From positions 1 to 9,803 of the forward strand of contig JBICIE010000090.1 in assembly GCA_043101635.1 (NCBI GenBank): a stretch of 9,803 nucleotides of DNA, written 5' to 3'. Position numbers and translations under genes: made by a program. Shown here in pieces: positions 1 through 6,126 of this stretch. Within the stretch, counting starts at the first letter, position 1; each line of letters begins with the position of its first letter. The DNA comes from CAYMJK01 sp043101635 (GTDB taxonomy: Bacteria; Planctomycetota; Phycisphaerae; Phycisphaerales; UBA1924). A model generated the notes under the pieces. The model was given only the letters and a program-made list of their open reading frames with translations. It was not told the DNA's origin and did no database searches.

Positions 1-45
1 CCCCCCCCCCACGGATCCTGCGCGCAGAAGGCGTTCGTCTCGGCC

Positions 46-888
46 TCAGCCGCCGCGGGGCGTCGGCTTCCAGTCGGGCTCGTCGGCGAGATCGGCCCAG
101 CGGCGCATGTCGCGGAACTCCTCCCAGCCGAGCATCTCGGAGTGGCCGTCGAGCGAGGCGCCGATGCCCTTGCCGCTGTGGCGCAGGGAGACGAAGCCGG
201 AGTTGATCCCGGGTTCGGGCGCCTGCGGGTCGTAGGTCTCCTGCCAGCCGAGGGCCCAGGTGGGCGGCTCGAGCCGGAAGAAGCCCTCCGGGCGGCCGAG
301 TTCGGGCAGGGTGCGCTCGCTGGTGGAGCGGGCGCTGGCGAACGCGATCAGTGCGCTGGGGCGCTGGGCCTCGGCGAGGGATCGTGTATAGATGCGTCCG
401 AAGGCGCGCATGCCCGCGGCGTCGCCGAGGTGCTTGACGCTCCCGCCGACGTACATGACGTTCATACCCATCGAGGGGTAGAGGCTGACGACATACTGGA
501 AATCGGTGCGCCGCTCGCGGATCTGGGCCAGCAGGCTGTCATCCTTGTACAGCCCGCGGAAGTCGTAGTTCAGGTAGGGGGCGATGCGCCATGGGTAGCG
601 CTGGGCCTCGATGGCGCCGAGCGGCTCGCCCAACTCGTCGAGGACGGCGTGGCTGCCGCTGACATCCTTGAGGGGCGGGAACCCCGGCAGCAGCCGGTCC
701 CGATGGGCGTCGGCGTAGAGGGTGAAGGCCAGCATCAACTGCTGCGAGCCGGCGAGTTCGCGGGTGGCGACCGCGCAGGCGCGGGCCTTGCCAAGGGCGG
801 GCAGCAGGATCCCGATCAGCAGGGCGATGATCGAAATCACGACCAGCAGCTCGATGAGGGTGAAGGCGTGGGTCTGCCGCTGCGTCAT
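46..888 (-). CDS. Prepilin-type N-terminal cleavage/methylation, H-X9-DG protein (pseudopilin-like)
   Basis: A 280-residue protein with a type IV prepilin N-terminus: a short polar leader (residues 1-8), then FTLIELLVVI starting at residue 9, with the conserved Glu at +5 of the presumed mature protein, and a hydrophobic helix to about residue 30. The residue before the cut is Ala8 where most prepilins have Gly. Near the C-terminus is an H-X9-DG motif (His237, Asp247-Gly248), which marks the planctomycete prepilin-type processing-associated family (DUF1559-like). Such proteins are expected to be processed by a prepilin peptidase and to sit in the inner membrane with a periplasmic globular domain; individual functions are mostly unknown. 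The ATG is set by an AGGAGG (901-896, 7-nt spacer). It stands alone, divergent from the dockerin protein gene. The family assignment is firm, the role unknown. Confidence 0.9.
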   Translation of the reverse strand: MTQRQTHAFTLIELLVVISIIALLIGILLPALGKARACAVATRELAGSQQLMLAFTLYADAHRDRLLPGFPPLKDVSGSHAVLDELGEPLGAIEAQRYPWRIAPYLNYDFRGLYKDDSLLAQIRERRTDFQYVVSLYPSMGMNVMYVGGSVKHLGDAAGMRAFGRIYTRSLAEAQRPSALIAFASARSTSERTLPELGRPEGFFRLEPPTWALGWQETYDPQAPEPGINSGFVSLRHSGKGIGASLDGHSEMLGWEEFRDMRRWADLADEPDWKPTPRGG

Positions 889-937
889 TTGGGCGCCTCC
901 TCGGGGCAGGAAGGGAAGTCGGTTGTCAGACTCGGGA

Positions 938-943
938 ATTATA
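938..943 (-). promoter_or_regulatory. Perfect -10 box (TATAAT) for the pseudopilin gene
   Basis: On the minus strand a perfect TATAAT lies about 50 nt upstream of the pseudopilin ATG, which would give a leader of roughly 40 nt. No good -35 hexamer is found 16-18 nt further upstream; the bases there read GGGATT or similar. Either an activator helps, or the AT-rich surroundings suffice. Confidence 0.5.
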
Positions 944-1001
944 GGTAAGAACTTTTCCGAAATCCCGGATCTTTTTCTCGTTCAACAGCAAAATCTGCGC
1001 C

Positions 1002-1007
1002 TAAAAT
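1002..1007 (+). promoter_or_regulatory. Candidate -10 box (TAAAAT) for the dockerin protein gene
   Basis: TAAAAT matches the SigA -10 consensus at five of six positions and lies in the only AT-rich part of this divergent gap. The best upstream hexamer is TTCAAC (981-986) with a short 15-nt spacer, so the -35 is weak. The implied start point, about 1013, coincides with the first base of the structured leader at 1013-1049. Confidence 0.4.
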
Positions 1008-1012
1008 ACTCC

Positions 1013-1049
1013 GGAACCTGTCCCGCCACAGGGGTGCAAATCCCGTTCC
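1013..1049 (+). ncRNA. Structured 5' leader: candidate three-way junction
   Basis: The bases fold into a fully nested Y with no unpaired bases at the junction. GGAAC (1013-1017) pairs with GTTCC (1045-1049). CTGT (1018-1021) pairs with ACAG (1028-1031) over a CCCGCC loop. GGG (1032-1034) pairs with CCC (1042-1044) over a TGCAAAT loop. It begins where transcription is predicted to start and ends 33 nt before the ATG, leaving the ribosome binding site free. It may protect the mRNA 5' end or act in cis. No known riboswitch class fits. With only 12 pairs it could be chance. Confidence 0.35.
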
Positions 1050-1082
1050 AGAGAAACACCGTCCGAGCAAAGGAGACCATCA

Positions 1083-2096
1083 ATGACCGCTCGCCTTCCT
1101 GCCGCACTGCTGGTCGTGGCCGCCGCCGGCGCCGCCCAGGCCGGGCCGATCGACGTGTCGTATCAGGCGCCGTCGCTGGACCGCTGGATGTACCCGTTCG
1201 GCACGACCCCCGGGACCGAGACCATCGCCTCGACGTTCGGCGCCCTCGGCCTGGTCGGTTTCGATGACCGTGACGCACAGTTCATCATCGGCTTTGACAC
1301 CGAGGCTGAGATCCCGACCGGGCTCGAGTTGGCGAAGTACCGGGTCGTTTCGGCCCGGGTCATCCTGACCGTGGCCCGCGATGCCGAGTTCGTGTACGAC
1401 CCGACCAGCGACGCCCTGGGAACCTACTTCGATTCGGCCGACCCGGGCTACACCCCGGATGCTGACGATGGCCGGCCGGTGGAGATGTTCGCGGTCGGTT
1501 ATCGGGGCGGATTCGACCTGACCACCTGGGAGGAGACCACGTTCTTCGGAGACCCGGTCATTCCGCCGGCTGAGGGCGGGCGCAACGCCTTCGCCGCGGA
1601 GTATGACGACGCCGGCGGGTTCAAGGATCTTTCAAGCAACGTCCTCGAGCGCTTCGAGGTGTTCCCCTTCGCCGTCGGCCAGACCGACACCGTGGCCCCA
1701 GGCGATCCTGTGCTGCTGGAGACCGAACTGGCATTCGAGATCGATCCGTGCGCTCCTGGCGCCCGCCGGTACTTCGCCGAGGCGCTGCAGTACGGCAGGC
1801 TGAACCTGGCCATCTCGTCGCTGCACCGGATCGACGTCGGCGCGACGAACTCGCCGGCGTTCCACACCAGGGAGAGTGTCTTCGGCGGTGACCCGTTCTT
1901 CCAGGCCGCCAAGCTCGAGATGACCGTGCTGCTCGACGATGATGCGGATCTGAACGGTGACGGGTCGAAGGACTTCTTCGACTTCCTGCTGTTCCAGAAC
2001 CTGTTCGCCGCGGGCGATCCGCTGGCGGACTTCACGGGCGACTGCGCCCTGGACTTCTTCGACTTCCTGGCGTTCCAGAACGCGTTTGCCAAGTAG
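1083..2096 (+). CDS. Exported protein of unknown function with C-terminal dockerin-type repeats
   Basis: A 337-residue exported protein. A signal peptide (residues 1-20, ending AQA before GPIDVS) is followed by an acidic, Cys-poor domain to about residue 283 that I cannot assign; it looks beta-rich. Residues 289-308 and 316-335 are two tandem copies of a dockerin-like unit with a D-x-[NT]-G-D calcium-loop start followed by DFFDFLxFQNxF, as in planctomycete GC-type dockerin proteins. This copy departs from that type: it lacks the flanking Cys and the Gly-Cys end, stopping at AFAK, and the second loop reads TGDC where TGDG is expected. The ATG has an AAAGGAG (1069-1075) with a 7-nt spacer. It is probably transcribed alone from the divergent gap and ended by the hairpin at 2128-2158. 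The dockerin presumably anchors it to a surface partner, which is inference. Confidence 0.85.
   Translation: MTARLPAALLVVAAAGAAQAGPIDVSYQAPSLDRWMYPFGTTPGTETIASTFGALGLVGFDDRDAQFIIGFDTEAEIPTGLELAKYRVVSARVILTVARDAEFVYDPTSDALGTYFDSADPGYTPDADDGRPVEMFAVGYRGGFDLTTWEETTFFGDPVIPPAEGGRNAFAAEYDDAGGFKDLSSNVLERFEVFPFAVGQTDTVAPGDPVLLETELAFEIDPCAPGARRYFAEALQYGRLNLAISSLHRIDVGATNSPAFHTRESVFGGDPFFQAAKLEMTVLLDDDADLNGDGSKDFFDFLLFQNLFAAGDPLADFTGDCALDFFDFLAFQNAFAK
1947..2087 (+). repeat. Tandem dockerin-unit repeat (inverted copy at 5821-5961)
   Basis: Two in-frame 60-nt units (1947-2006 and 2028-2087) encode the dockerin pair. Both contain the same GACTTCTTCGACTTCCT core. The same pair occurs on the opposite strand at 5821-5961, so the two loci form imperfect inverted repeats about 3.7 kb apart. 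Confidence 0.7.
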
Positions 2097-2127
2097 GGCA
2101 GCGCGAACTGCCACGATCCCCCCACGC

Positions 2128-2158
2128 GCGCCGTCAGGGTCCAATGTCCTGGCGGCGC
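2128..2158 (+). terminator. Hairpin terminator candidate after the dockerin protein gene
   Basis: GCGCCGTCAGG (2128-2138) pairs with CCTGGCGGCGC (2148-2158): eleven pairs with one G-U wobble and a 9-nt loop. It starts 32 nt after the TAG. The following bases (TTCGCTT) are only mildly T-rich, so intrinsic termination may be inefficient. It separates the gene from the heme oxygenase promoter that begins at 2191. Confidence 0.5.
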
Positions 2159-2190
2159 TTCGCTTGTCGGCGGGCGTCGTCGGGCGGGGG

Positions 2191-2219
2191 TTGACTTCCT
2201 GCGGCGGCGCCGGGATAGT
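2191..2219 (+). promoter_or_regulatory. SigA-like promoter of the heme oxygenase gene
   Basis: TTGACT (2191-2196, five of six matches) is followed by a 17-nt spacer and GATAGT (2214-2219, four of six matches). The predicted start point is near 2226, giving a leader of about 53 nt. The -10 box overlaps the left arm of the dyad at 2217-2237. Confidence 0.6.
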
Positions 2220-2237
2220 TGAGACTCTGTCTCAACT
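2217..2237 (+). promoter_or_regulatory. Fur-box-like operator overlapping the -10 and start point
   Basis: A perfect dyad with 9-bp arms, AGTTGAGAC (2217-2225) and GTCTCAACT (2229-2237), around a central TCT. It contains TGAGA-N5-TCTCA (2220-2234), the geometry of the Fur box variant TGAGAAT-N-ATTCTCA, matching 11 of its 14 arm positions. It sits where a repressor would block RNA polymerase. Iron control of a heme-degrading enzyme is well known, so Fur is the most economical candidate; another dimeric repressor is possible. As RNA it would also form a hairpin, but there is no T-run after it. Confidence 0.5.
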
Positions 2238-2265
2238 CGCGGCGGATGGGATCGCCCTCCGTCCG

Positions 2266-2273
2266 AAAGGAGG
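2266..2273 (+). promoter_or_regulatory. Ribosome binding site that fixes the GTG start of the heme oxygenase
   Basis: AAAGGAGG lies 5 nt before the GTG at 2279. It favours this start over the upstream in-frame TTG at 2219, which lies inside the promoter, and over the downstream ATG at 2318. Confidence 0.75.
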
Positions 2274-2278
2274 GTCCA

Positions 2279-2923
2279 GTGACGACTGCAGCGCCGCCTC
2301 CCGCCGGTTCGGCGACCATGGCCCGCCTCAAGGCCGAGACCGCCGATCTGCACCAGGCTGCCGAAACCAGCCAGTTCCAGCGGGCCCTGGTGAAAGGTGA
2401 GCTGGCCCCGGCCGCGTACGCGGCGTGGCTCGGCCAGATGCTGCTGATCCACGATGCCCTGGAAGGCGCCTTGCGCGAGGCGAGGGCCGCCTCGCCGGCG
2501 CTCGCGCAGGTCGACAGGCGCGAGTACGACCGCGCCGATGACCTGCGGAGCGACCTGGTCGATCTGGCCGCCGACCCCGACAACGTCGAGCCGCTGGGCG
2601 CCACCTCGCGCCTGTGCGACGCCATCGGGAGCAGCGACGCCCTTGGCCTGCTGGGCATGCGCTACGTCCTGGAGGGCTCCAACAACGGCAACCGCTTCAT
2701 CGCCGCGGCGATCCGCCGGGCCATGCCGGACGCCCCGACGCGCTATCTGGATCCGTACGGGGAATCCCAGCGCAGTCGCTGGGCTGCGTTCAGGGAGGAC
2801 ATGGAGCGCAACGGGTTCGGGCCCGATGAGCAGGACCAGTTGGTGGCGGCGGCCCGGCTCATGTTCAAGGGCGTCGGCGAACTGTCGCGCGAACTCGCCG
2901 GCCGGACGCTCGGCGGCGCCTGA
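2279..2923 (+). CDS. Heme oxygenase (biliverdin-producing family)
   Basis: A 214-residue cytosolic all-helical protein of the heme oxygenase family, which opens heme with O2 and reductant to biliverdin, CO and Fe2+. The expected signatures are present in order: LKAETADLHQAAE with the candidate proximal heme ligand His25; the second-helix pattern Y47-xx-WLGQMLLIHDALE; and the distal helix GMRYVLEGSNNGNRFI (126-141), the counterpart of the usual YVLEGSTLGG segment with its flexible glycines, here altered to GSNNGN. Length is normal. GTG start with a strong Shine-Dalgarno. No bacteriophytochrome or heme transporter gene is adjacent, so iron release from heme is a likelier role than chromophore supply; the Fur-like operator supports that. 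The PilZ gene follows after 147 nt and might be co-transcribed. The substituted distal glycine region leaves some doubt about activity. Confidence 0.87.
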   Translation: MTTAAPPPAGSATMARLKAETADLHQAAETSQFQRALVKGELAPAAYAAWLGQMLLIHDALEGALREARAASPALAQVDRREYDRADDLRSDLVDLAADPDNVEPLGATSRLCDAIGSSDALGLLGMRYVLEGSNNGNRFIAAAIRRAMPDAPTRYLDPYGESQRSRWAAFREDMERNGFGPDEQDQLVAAARLMFKGVGELSRELAGRTLGGA

Positions 2924-3070
2924 GCACGGGCCACGCCCGGTCTGGCGCCGGCTGCTTTGCCATCGCCGAAGGGCCCCGCAGCCGCCGGGTCAGGGGCCGG
3001 TGGGACTGAAGTTGGCGCCGGCGCGACCCGATGCCACATCCGGGAACTGCGCGGGGGGCGTCGTCCGGGA

Positions 3071-3868
3071 ATGTCCGCACACACCGACCAGTACGAGCGG
3101 CAGCTTGATGGGGCCGAGGCCCTGCGGGAGGCGTGCGGGCGCAACGCCCCGATCGAGGTGTTCCGCGCCGACGCGGAAGCGATCGATCCGCCGGCCCGCG
3201 GGCGCCTGCTGCAGCTTCGCGACGACGGGATCGTGATCGAGAAGGTGCAGGTGATCGGACGTGACATCCGGTTCTACGCCGGCGTGCCGATCGACGCCTA
3301 CTTCAGCTATCACGGGACGATCTTCCACTTCCGCACGAAGGTGATCGCGGCGGCGGGACCCGTGCAGTTGAACCGCAGGACCATCGTTCCGGGGATGACC
3401 CTGGCGCGTCCGGCCCGGGTCGAGCCGGGCCAGCGGCGCAGCGTGTACCGGGTGTCGCTGGCGGGGCAGCCGACGCAGATCGAGGCGTCGATCTGGCGGC
3501 TGGACGCCCCGGCCGAGAACACCGATCCCGCCCACGATCCGGCGCTGGAGTCGCCCCCGAACCGGACGCCGGACTACATCGGAACGGTGGTCGACGCGTC
3601 GGACACGGGCCTGGGTCTGATCGTCGAGGGGTGTCCCGCCAGCCGTTTCCGGGTGTATCAGCGCGTGTTCGTGCAGTTCCACGCGCCGGGGGACAGCGAA
3701 CCGATCGGGTTCGGCTGCGAGATTCGTCACGCGCGCGAGCTGCGCGAGGACACGACGCGGCTGGGCGTGCTGTTCCTGCTGCCGCCGTCGCGCAGCCTGG
3801 GCGACGCCCGGGTGCGCCGCCTGGTGGCGTATTTGGCCGGCGTGCAACGGGCCCAGCGACGGGCTTGA
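3071..3868 (+). CDS. PilZ-domain protein (putative c-di-GMP receptor, YcgR-like layout)
   Basis: A 265-residue soluble protein. Residues about 25-115 form a beta-rich N-terminal domain resembling the YcgR/PilZN module. The C-terminal PilZ domain shows both c-di-GMP motifs: RxxxR (Arg123-SVY-Arg127, preceded by Arg122) and DxSxxG (Asp175, Ser177, Gly180). Between them, about residues 143-168, is an acidic, proline-rich insert that makes the gap longer than usual. Such proteins bind c-di-GMP and act on flagellar motors, secretion or surface polysaccharide; no flagellar gene is nearby, so the target is open. I chose the ATG at 3071 because the upstream in-frame TTG (2957) adds only a low-complexity Gly/Ala/Arg segment; the Shine-Dalgarno is weak (G-run at 3053-3058). 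The gene ends 8 nt from the convergent hydrolase gene. Confidence 0.8.
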   Translation: MSAHTDQYERQLDGAEALREACGRNAPIEVFRADAEAIDPPARGRLLQLRDDGIVIEKVQVIGRDIRFYAGVPIDAYFSYHGTIFHFRTKVIAAAGPVQLNRRTIVPGMTLARPARVEPGQRRSVYRVSLAGQPTQIEASIWRLDAPAENTDPAHDPALESPPNRTPDYIGTVVDASDTGLGLIVEGCPASRFRVYQRVFVQFHAPGDSEPIGFGCEIRHARELREDTTRLGVLFLLPPSRSLGDARVRRLVAYLAGVQRAQRRA

Positions 3869-3876
3869 GCGAGCCG

Positions 3877-6036
3877 TCAGGGCAGAATCAACTCGACATC
3901 ATCCAGGCCGATGCGTCCCTGGGCCGCCCCGCTGTCCGGGCCGAACTCGAGGCGGATGGCCTCGATCGCACTGAGGTCCAACTGCGAGCCATCGCGCAGG
4001 AAATCGCCCAGGGCGACGCGGATGGTCTCCATCTCGTTCTGCCAGCCGGCGCCTGTCCCGTAGCCGGTGCGCTGGTAAGGCTCCTCGACGCCGCCGCCGT
4101 AGACACCGATGTTGATCGACCGGGCCCGGCCGGTGGTGTCGCGCAGCGCGATGGAGAACGTCAGGTCGCGCTTCTCGGCGTCGGTGAGCGGGTGGCGGGT
4201 CATCTGGCAGGCCCGCAGCGACAGGAACGCGAAGCCTGAAAGATCCTGCTGTCCGGGCAGAAGCTGGAACTCGTAGTAGGCGGCGCCATCCCACTCGAAC
4301 ACAACGCCGGCCGTGCTGTCGGATGGTCCGGCGCGCGTCATGCCGTTCATGGGGTCGGTCGGCAGCCACGTGAAATCCGTGTTGCTGTCATCGAGGACCC
4401 CCTCGATCGCGGAGGCGACATCGAAGGCGACCGCGGCGCCGGAGCTTGCCTCGGCCAGCGCCGGGGCGCTCTGATAGTCGTCGATGACGATGCGCCGGGC
4501 GGGCTCGGGGGTGTGCTCGTTGACGACGGTCACGGTCTGGACGACGGCGGGCGGGGCAAAGGTCTCGTATTGGCGCCAGATGTGCTCATCGGTGGCGAGG
4601 TTGTCGCGCAGGTAGCGCTCGGCGAGGGCGAGCCAGACGCCCTTTGCCACCTTCTGCGCCTCGGAGCGGCCGATGGCGGTGCCGGCGGGGCCGGTGAAGT
4701 CGTCGAAGCCGCAGCAGTTGAAGTCGTTGTGATCGGCGCCGTGGACATAGCTGGACTGGCGCCGGCTGGTGGCCCGCTCCAGAAGCTGGAAGGACTGGCG
4801 GTCATCGCGGTGCGGGCAGCCGCAGACGTCGCCGTCGGCGGCGCCGAAGAGCAGGTGGTAATTCTCATCGTGCGGCTGGCTCGTGAAGCCGAGCCAGACG
4901 GTGGGCGCGATGCTGCTGGTGATGTCCAGATCATCGAGCGTGTAGTGCAGCGGGGTGTAGGTCTCATCGACGATCTTGTCGATGGCGCGGACGACGCCCT
5001 CGCCACCGCGGCTGTGGCCGATCCACATGATGCGGCTGGTGTCGATGCGGCCATCGAGCGCGCCGCCGGCGATGGTGGCGAGATCGCCGAGAAAAGCGTC
5101 GGTGTGGCGCAGGATCGTCTCCGAGGCGGCCTCGATACCGGGCACGGTGTCGTTCTGATGGCTCATGGCCACATAGCCGTGTGAGGCGAAATGGTTCAGG
5201 GCGTAGTCGTACCAGCGGTAATCGTGGCCATTGCCATGGGCGATGACGATCAGCGGCATGGCCGTGAGGGCGGGATCGTCCGGAAAGACCAGCTTCTGGC
5301 GGTTGCGCGTCGACGGGATGCCGGGGAAGGACACCGCATAGTCCACCGCGGTCGAGACCGGGAAGGCGCCGGGCTGGGTGAGATCACGGACGATCCAGAA
5401 GCCGACATCGTCGCCGGCGCCGTCGATGAGATCGGGCTCAGACAGCGCGCCATCGCGATCGACATCGATGACAAGGTCGTAGCCGCTGGCGACGAAGCGA
5501 TCGGCGGTCGCGGGGCCGATCAGCGTCAGGCCGGAGAGAGCGATGCGGTTGAGCGCGACGCTGGCGCCGCCGGGAAAGTTCGCCGGCTGGGCGGCGCCGC
5601 GGGCATCGGTCAGTTCCGGATCCGTGGCCCATTCGGCCGCGCTGCGCGCGGCGACGATGTAGAGATCGACATCGCGCCCCACGACGTCGGGATGCGCCAC
5701 CGGATCGACGGAGGCGTGGATCGGCCTTCCCTGGTGGTACGACTCGGCAAAGTCGGCGTGCGGATAGCCCGGGAGCGGGCTGGAAGCAATGTCGACGCCG
5801 GGGCGCGGACAGCCGGCTGCGAAGGCGTTCTGGAACGCGAGGAAGTCAAAGAAGTCCAGCGAGCCGCTGTCGTCGAAGTCGGCCCGCAGATCACCGGCGG
5901 CGAAGAGGTTCTGGAACTCGAGGAAGTCGAAGAAGTCCAGCCGCCCGTCGCCGGTCAGGTCGGGTCGGCAGTCCGCATGCGCCAGCGGGGCCGCGGCAAG
6001 GATTGCGACAAGCGCAGCGCGCGTGTTTCGGCTCAT
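3877..6036 (-). CDS. Secreted alpha/beta hydrolase with N-terminal GC-type dockerin and C-terminal jelly-roll-like domain
   Basis: A 719-residue exported enzyme. A signal peptide (1-21, ending AHA) is followed at once by a double dockerin unit (26-45 and 53-72) bracketed by Cys23 and the Gly75-Cys76 pair. Residues about 105-245 are a linker or beta domain with an acidic DVDRDG loop. The alpha/beta-hydrolase core spans about 246-480: oxyanion segment AHGNGHDY (266-273), nucleophile elbow GHSRGG with Ser342, acid candidates Asp401/Asp403 in GAADGDV, and His436 in GADHNDF, an order like PAF-acetylhydrolase and cutinase-like esterases. Residues about 515-719 look like a CBM- or CIA30-like beta sandwich beginning VIDDYQ. 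It probably cleaves ester bonds in an extracellular polymer or lipid; the substrate is unknown. The ATG has GGAGG 5 nt upstream. It lies 90 nt downstream of glycerate kinase on the same strand. Confidence 0.83.
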   Translation of the reverse strand: MSRNTRAALVAILAAAPLAHADCRPDLTGDGRLDFFDFLEFQNLFAAGDLRADFDDSGSLDFFDFLAFQNAFAAGCPRPGVDIASSPLPGYPHADFAESYHQGRPIHASVDPVAHPDVVGRDVDLYIVAARSAAEWATDPELTDARGAAQPANFPGGASVALNRIALSGLTLIGPATADRFVASGYDLVIDVDRDGALSEPDLIDGAGDDVGFWIVRDLTQPGAFPVSTAVDYAVSFPGIPSTRNRQKLVFPDDPALTAMPLIVIAHGNGHDYRWYDYALNHFASHGYVAMSHQNDTVPGIEAASETILRHTDAFLGDLATIAGGALDGRIDTSRIMWIGHSRGGEGVVRAIDKIVDETYTPLHYTLDDLDITSSIAPTVWLGFTSQPHDENYHLLFGAADGDVCGCPHRDDRQSFQLLERATSRRQSSYVHGADHNDFNCCGFDDFTGPAGTAIGRSEAQKVAKGVWLALAERYLRDNLATDEHIWRQYETFAPPAVVQTVTVVNEHTPEPARRIVIDDYQSAPALAEASSGAAVAFDVASAIEGVLDDSNTDFTWLPTDPMNGMTRAGPSDSTAGVVFEWDGAAYYEFQLLPGQQDLSGFAFLSLRACQMTRHPLTDAEKRDLTFSIALRDTTGRARSINIGVYGGGVEEPYQRTGYGTGAGWQNEMETIRVALGDFLRDGSQLDLSAIEAIRLEFGPDSGAAQGRIGLDDVELILP
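5821..5961 (-). repeat. Tandem dockerin-unit repeat (inverted copy of 1947-2087)
   Basis: On the minus strand this encodes the two dockerin units of the hydrolase. Several blocks, including GACTTCTTCGACTTCCT and GTTCCAGAAC, are identical to the plus-strand units of the other dockerin gene. It could serve as a homologous recombination substrate that would invert the DNA between them. Confidence 0.7.
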
Positions 6037-6126
6037 GTCTTCCTCCCGGGCCAGCAGCCCACACCCAAGATAGCGGATCGGCCGAACCCGTGCGAGCGGA
6101 TCCAGCCGGTTTGCCCGGCGCGGGCA

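Noticed and set aside
142..948. 268-codon plus-strand open frame antisense to the pseudopilin gene
   Set aside because: Low-complexity Gly/Ala/Val translation with no recognisable domain, opposite a gene with FTLIELLVVI and H-X9-DG motifs and a strong ribosome binding site.
1018..1044. Cobalamin riboswitch (segments like CTGTCCCGCC and GGTGCAAATCC)
   Set aside because: The two segments occur in the reverse of the riboswitch order, and the rest of the core is absent. The downstream gene has no B12 link.
1028..1056. tRNA T-arm and acceptor end
   Set aside because: The T-stem has a G-G mismatch, the loop is TGCAAAT not TTCAAAT, and no matching acceptor, D or anticodon arm lies upstream.
2219..2278. 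TTG-initiated extension of the heme oxygenase by 20 residues
   Set aside because: It begins inside the promoter and operator, has no ribosome binding site and would precede the predicted transcription start; the GTG at 2279 has AAAGGAGG.
1499..2452. 317-codon minus-strand open frame
   Set aside because: It is antisense to the dockerin protein gene, the terminator, the heme oxygenase promoter and the start of the heme oxygenase gene, with an Arg/Ser-rich translation and no domain.
2927..3050. Terminator between the heme oxygenase and PilZ genes
   Set aside because: Only short or long-loop stems (for example CGGCTGC with GCAGCCG over a 20-odd-nt loop) without a T-run; nothing convincing.
6113..6125. 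GCCCG-GCG-CGGGC hairpin just after the glycerate kinase stop, as a terminator
   Set aside because: Only five pairs, and it is followed by AAACC with no T-run on the transcribed strand; such hairpins are common at this GC content.
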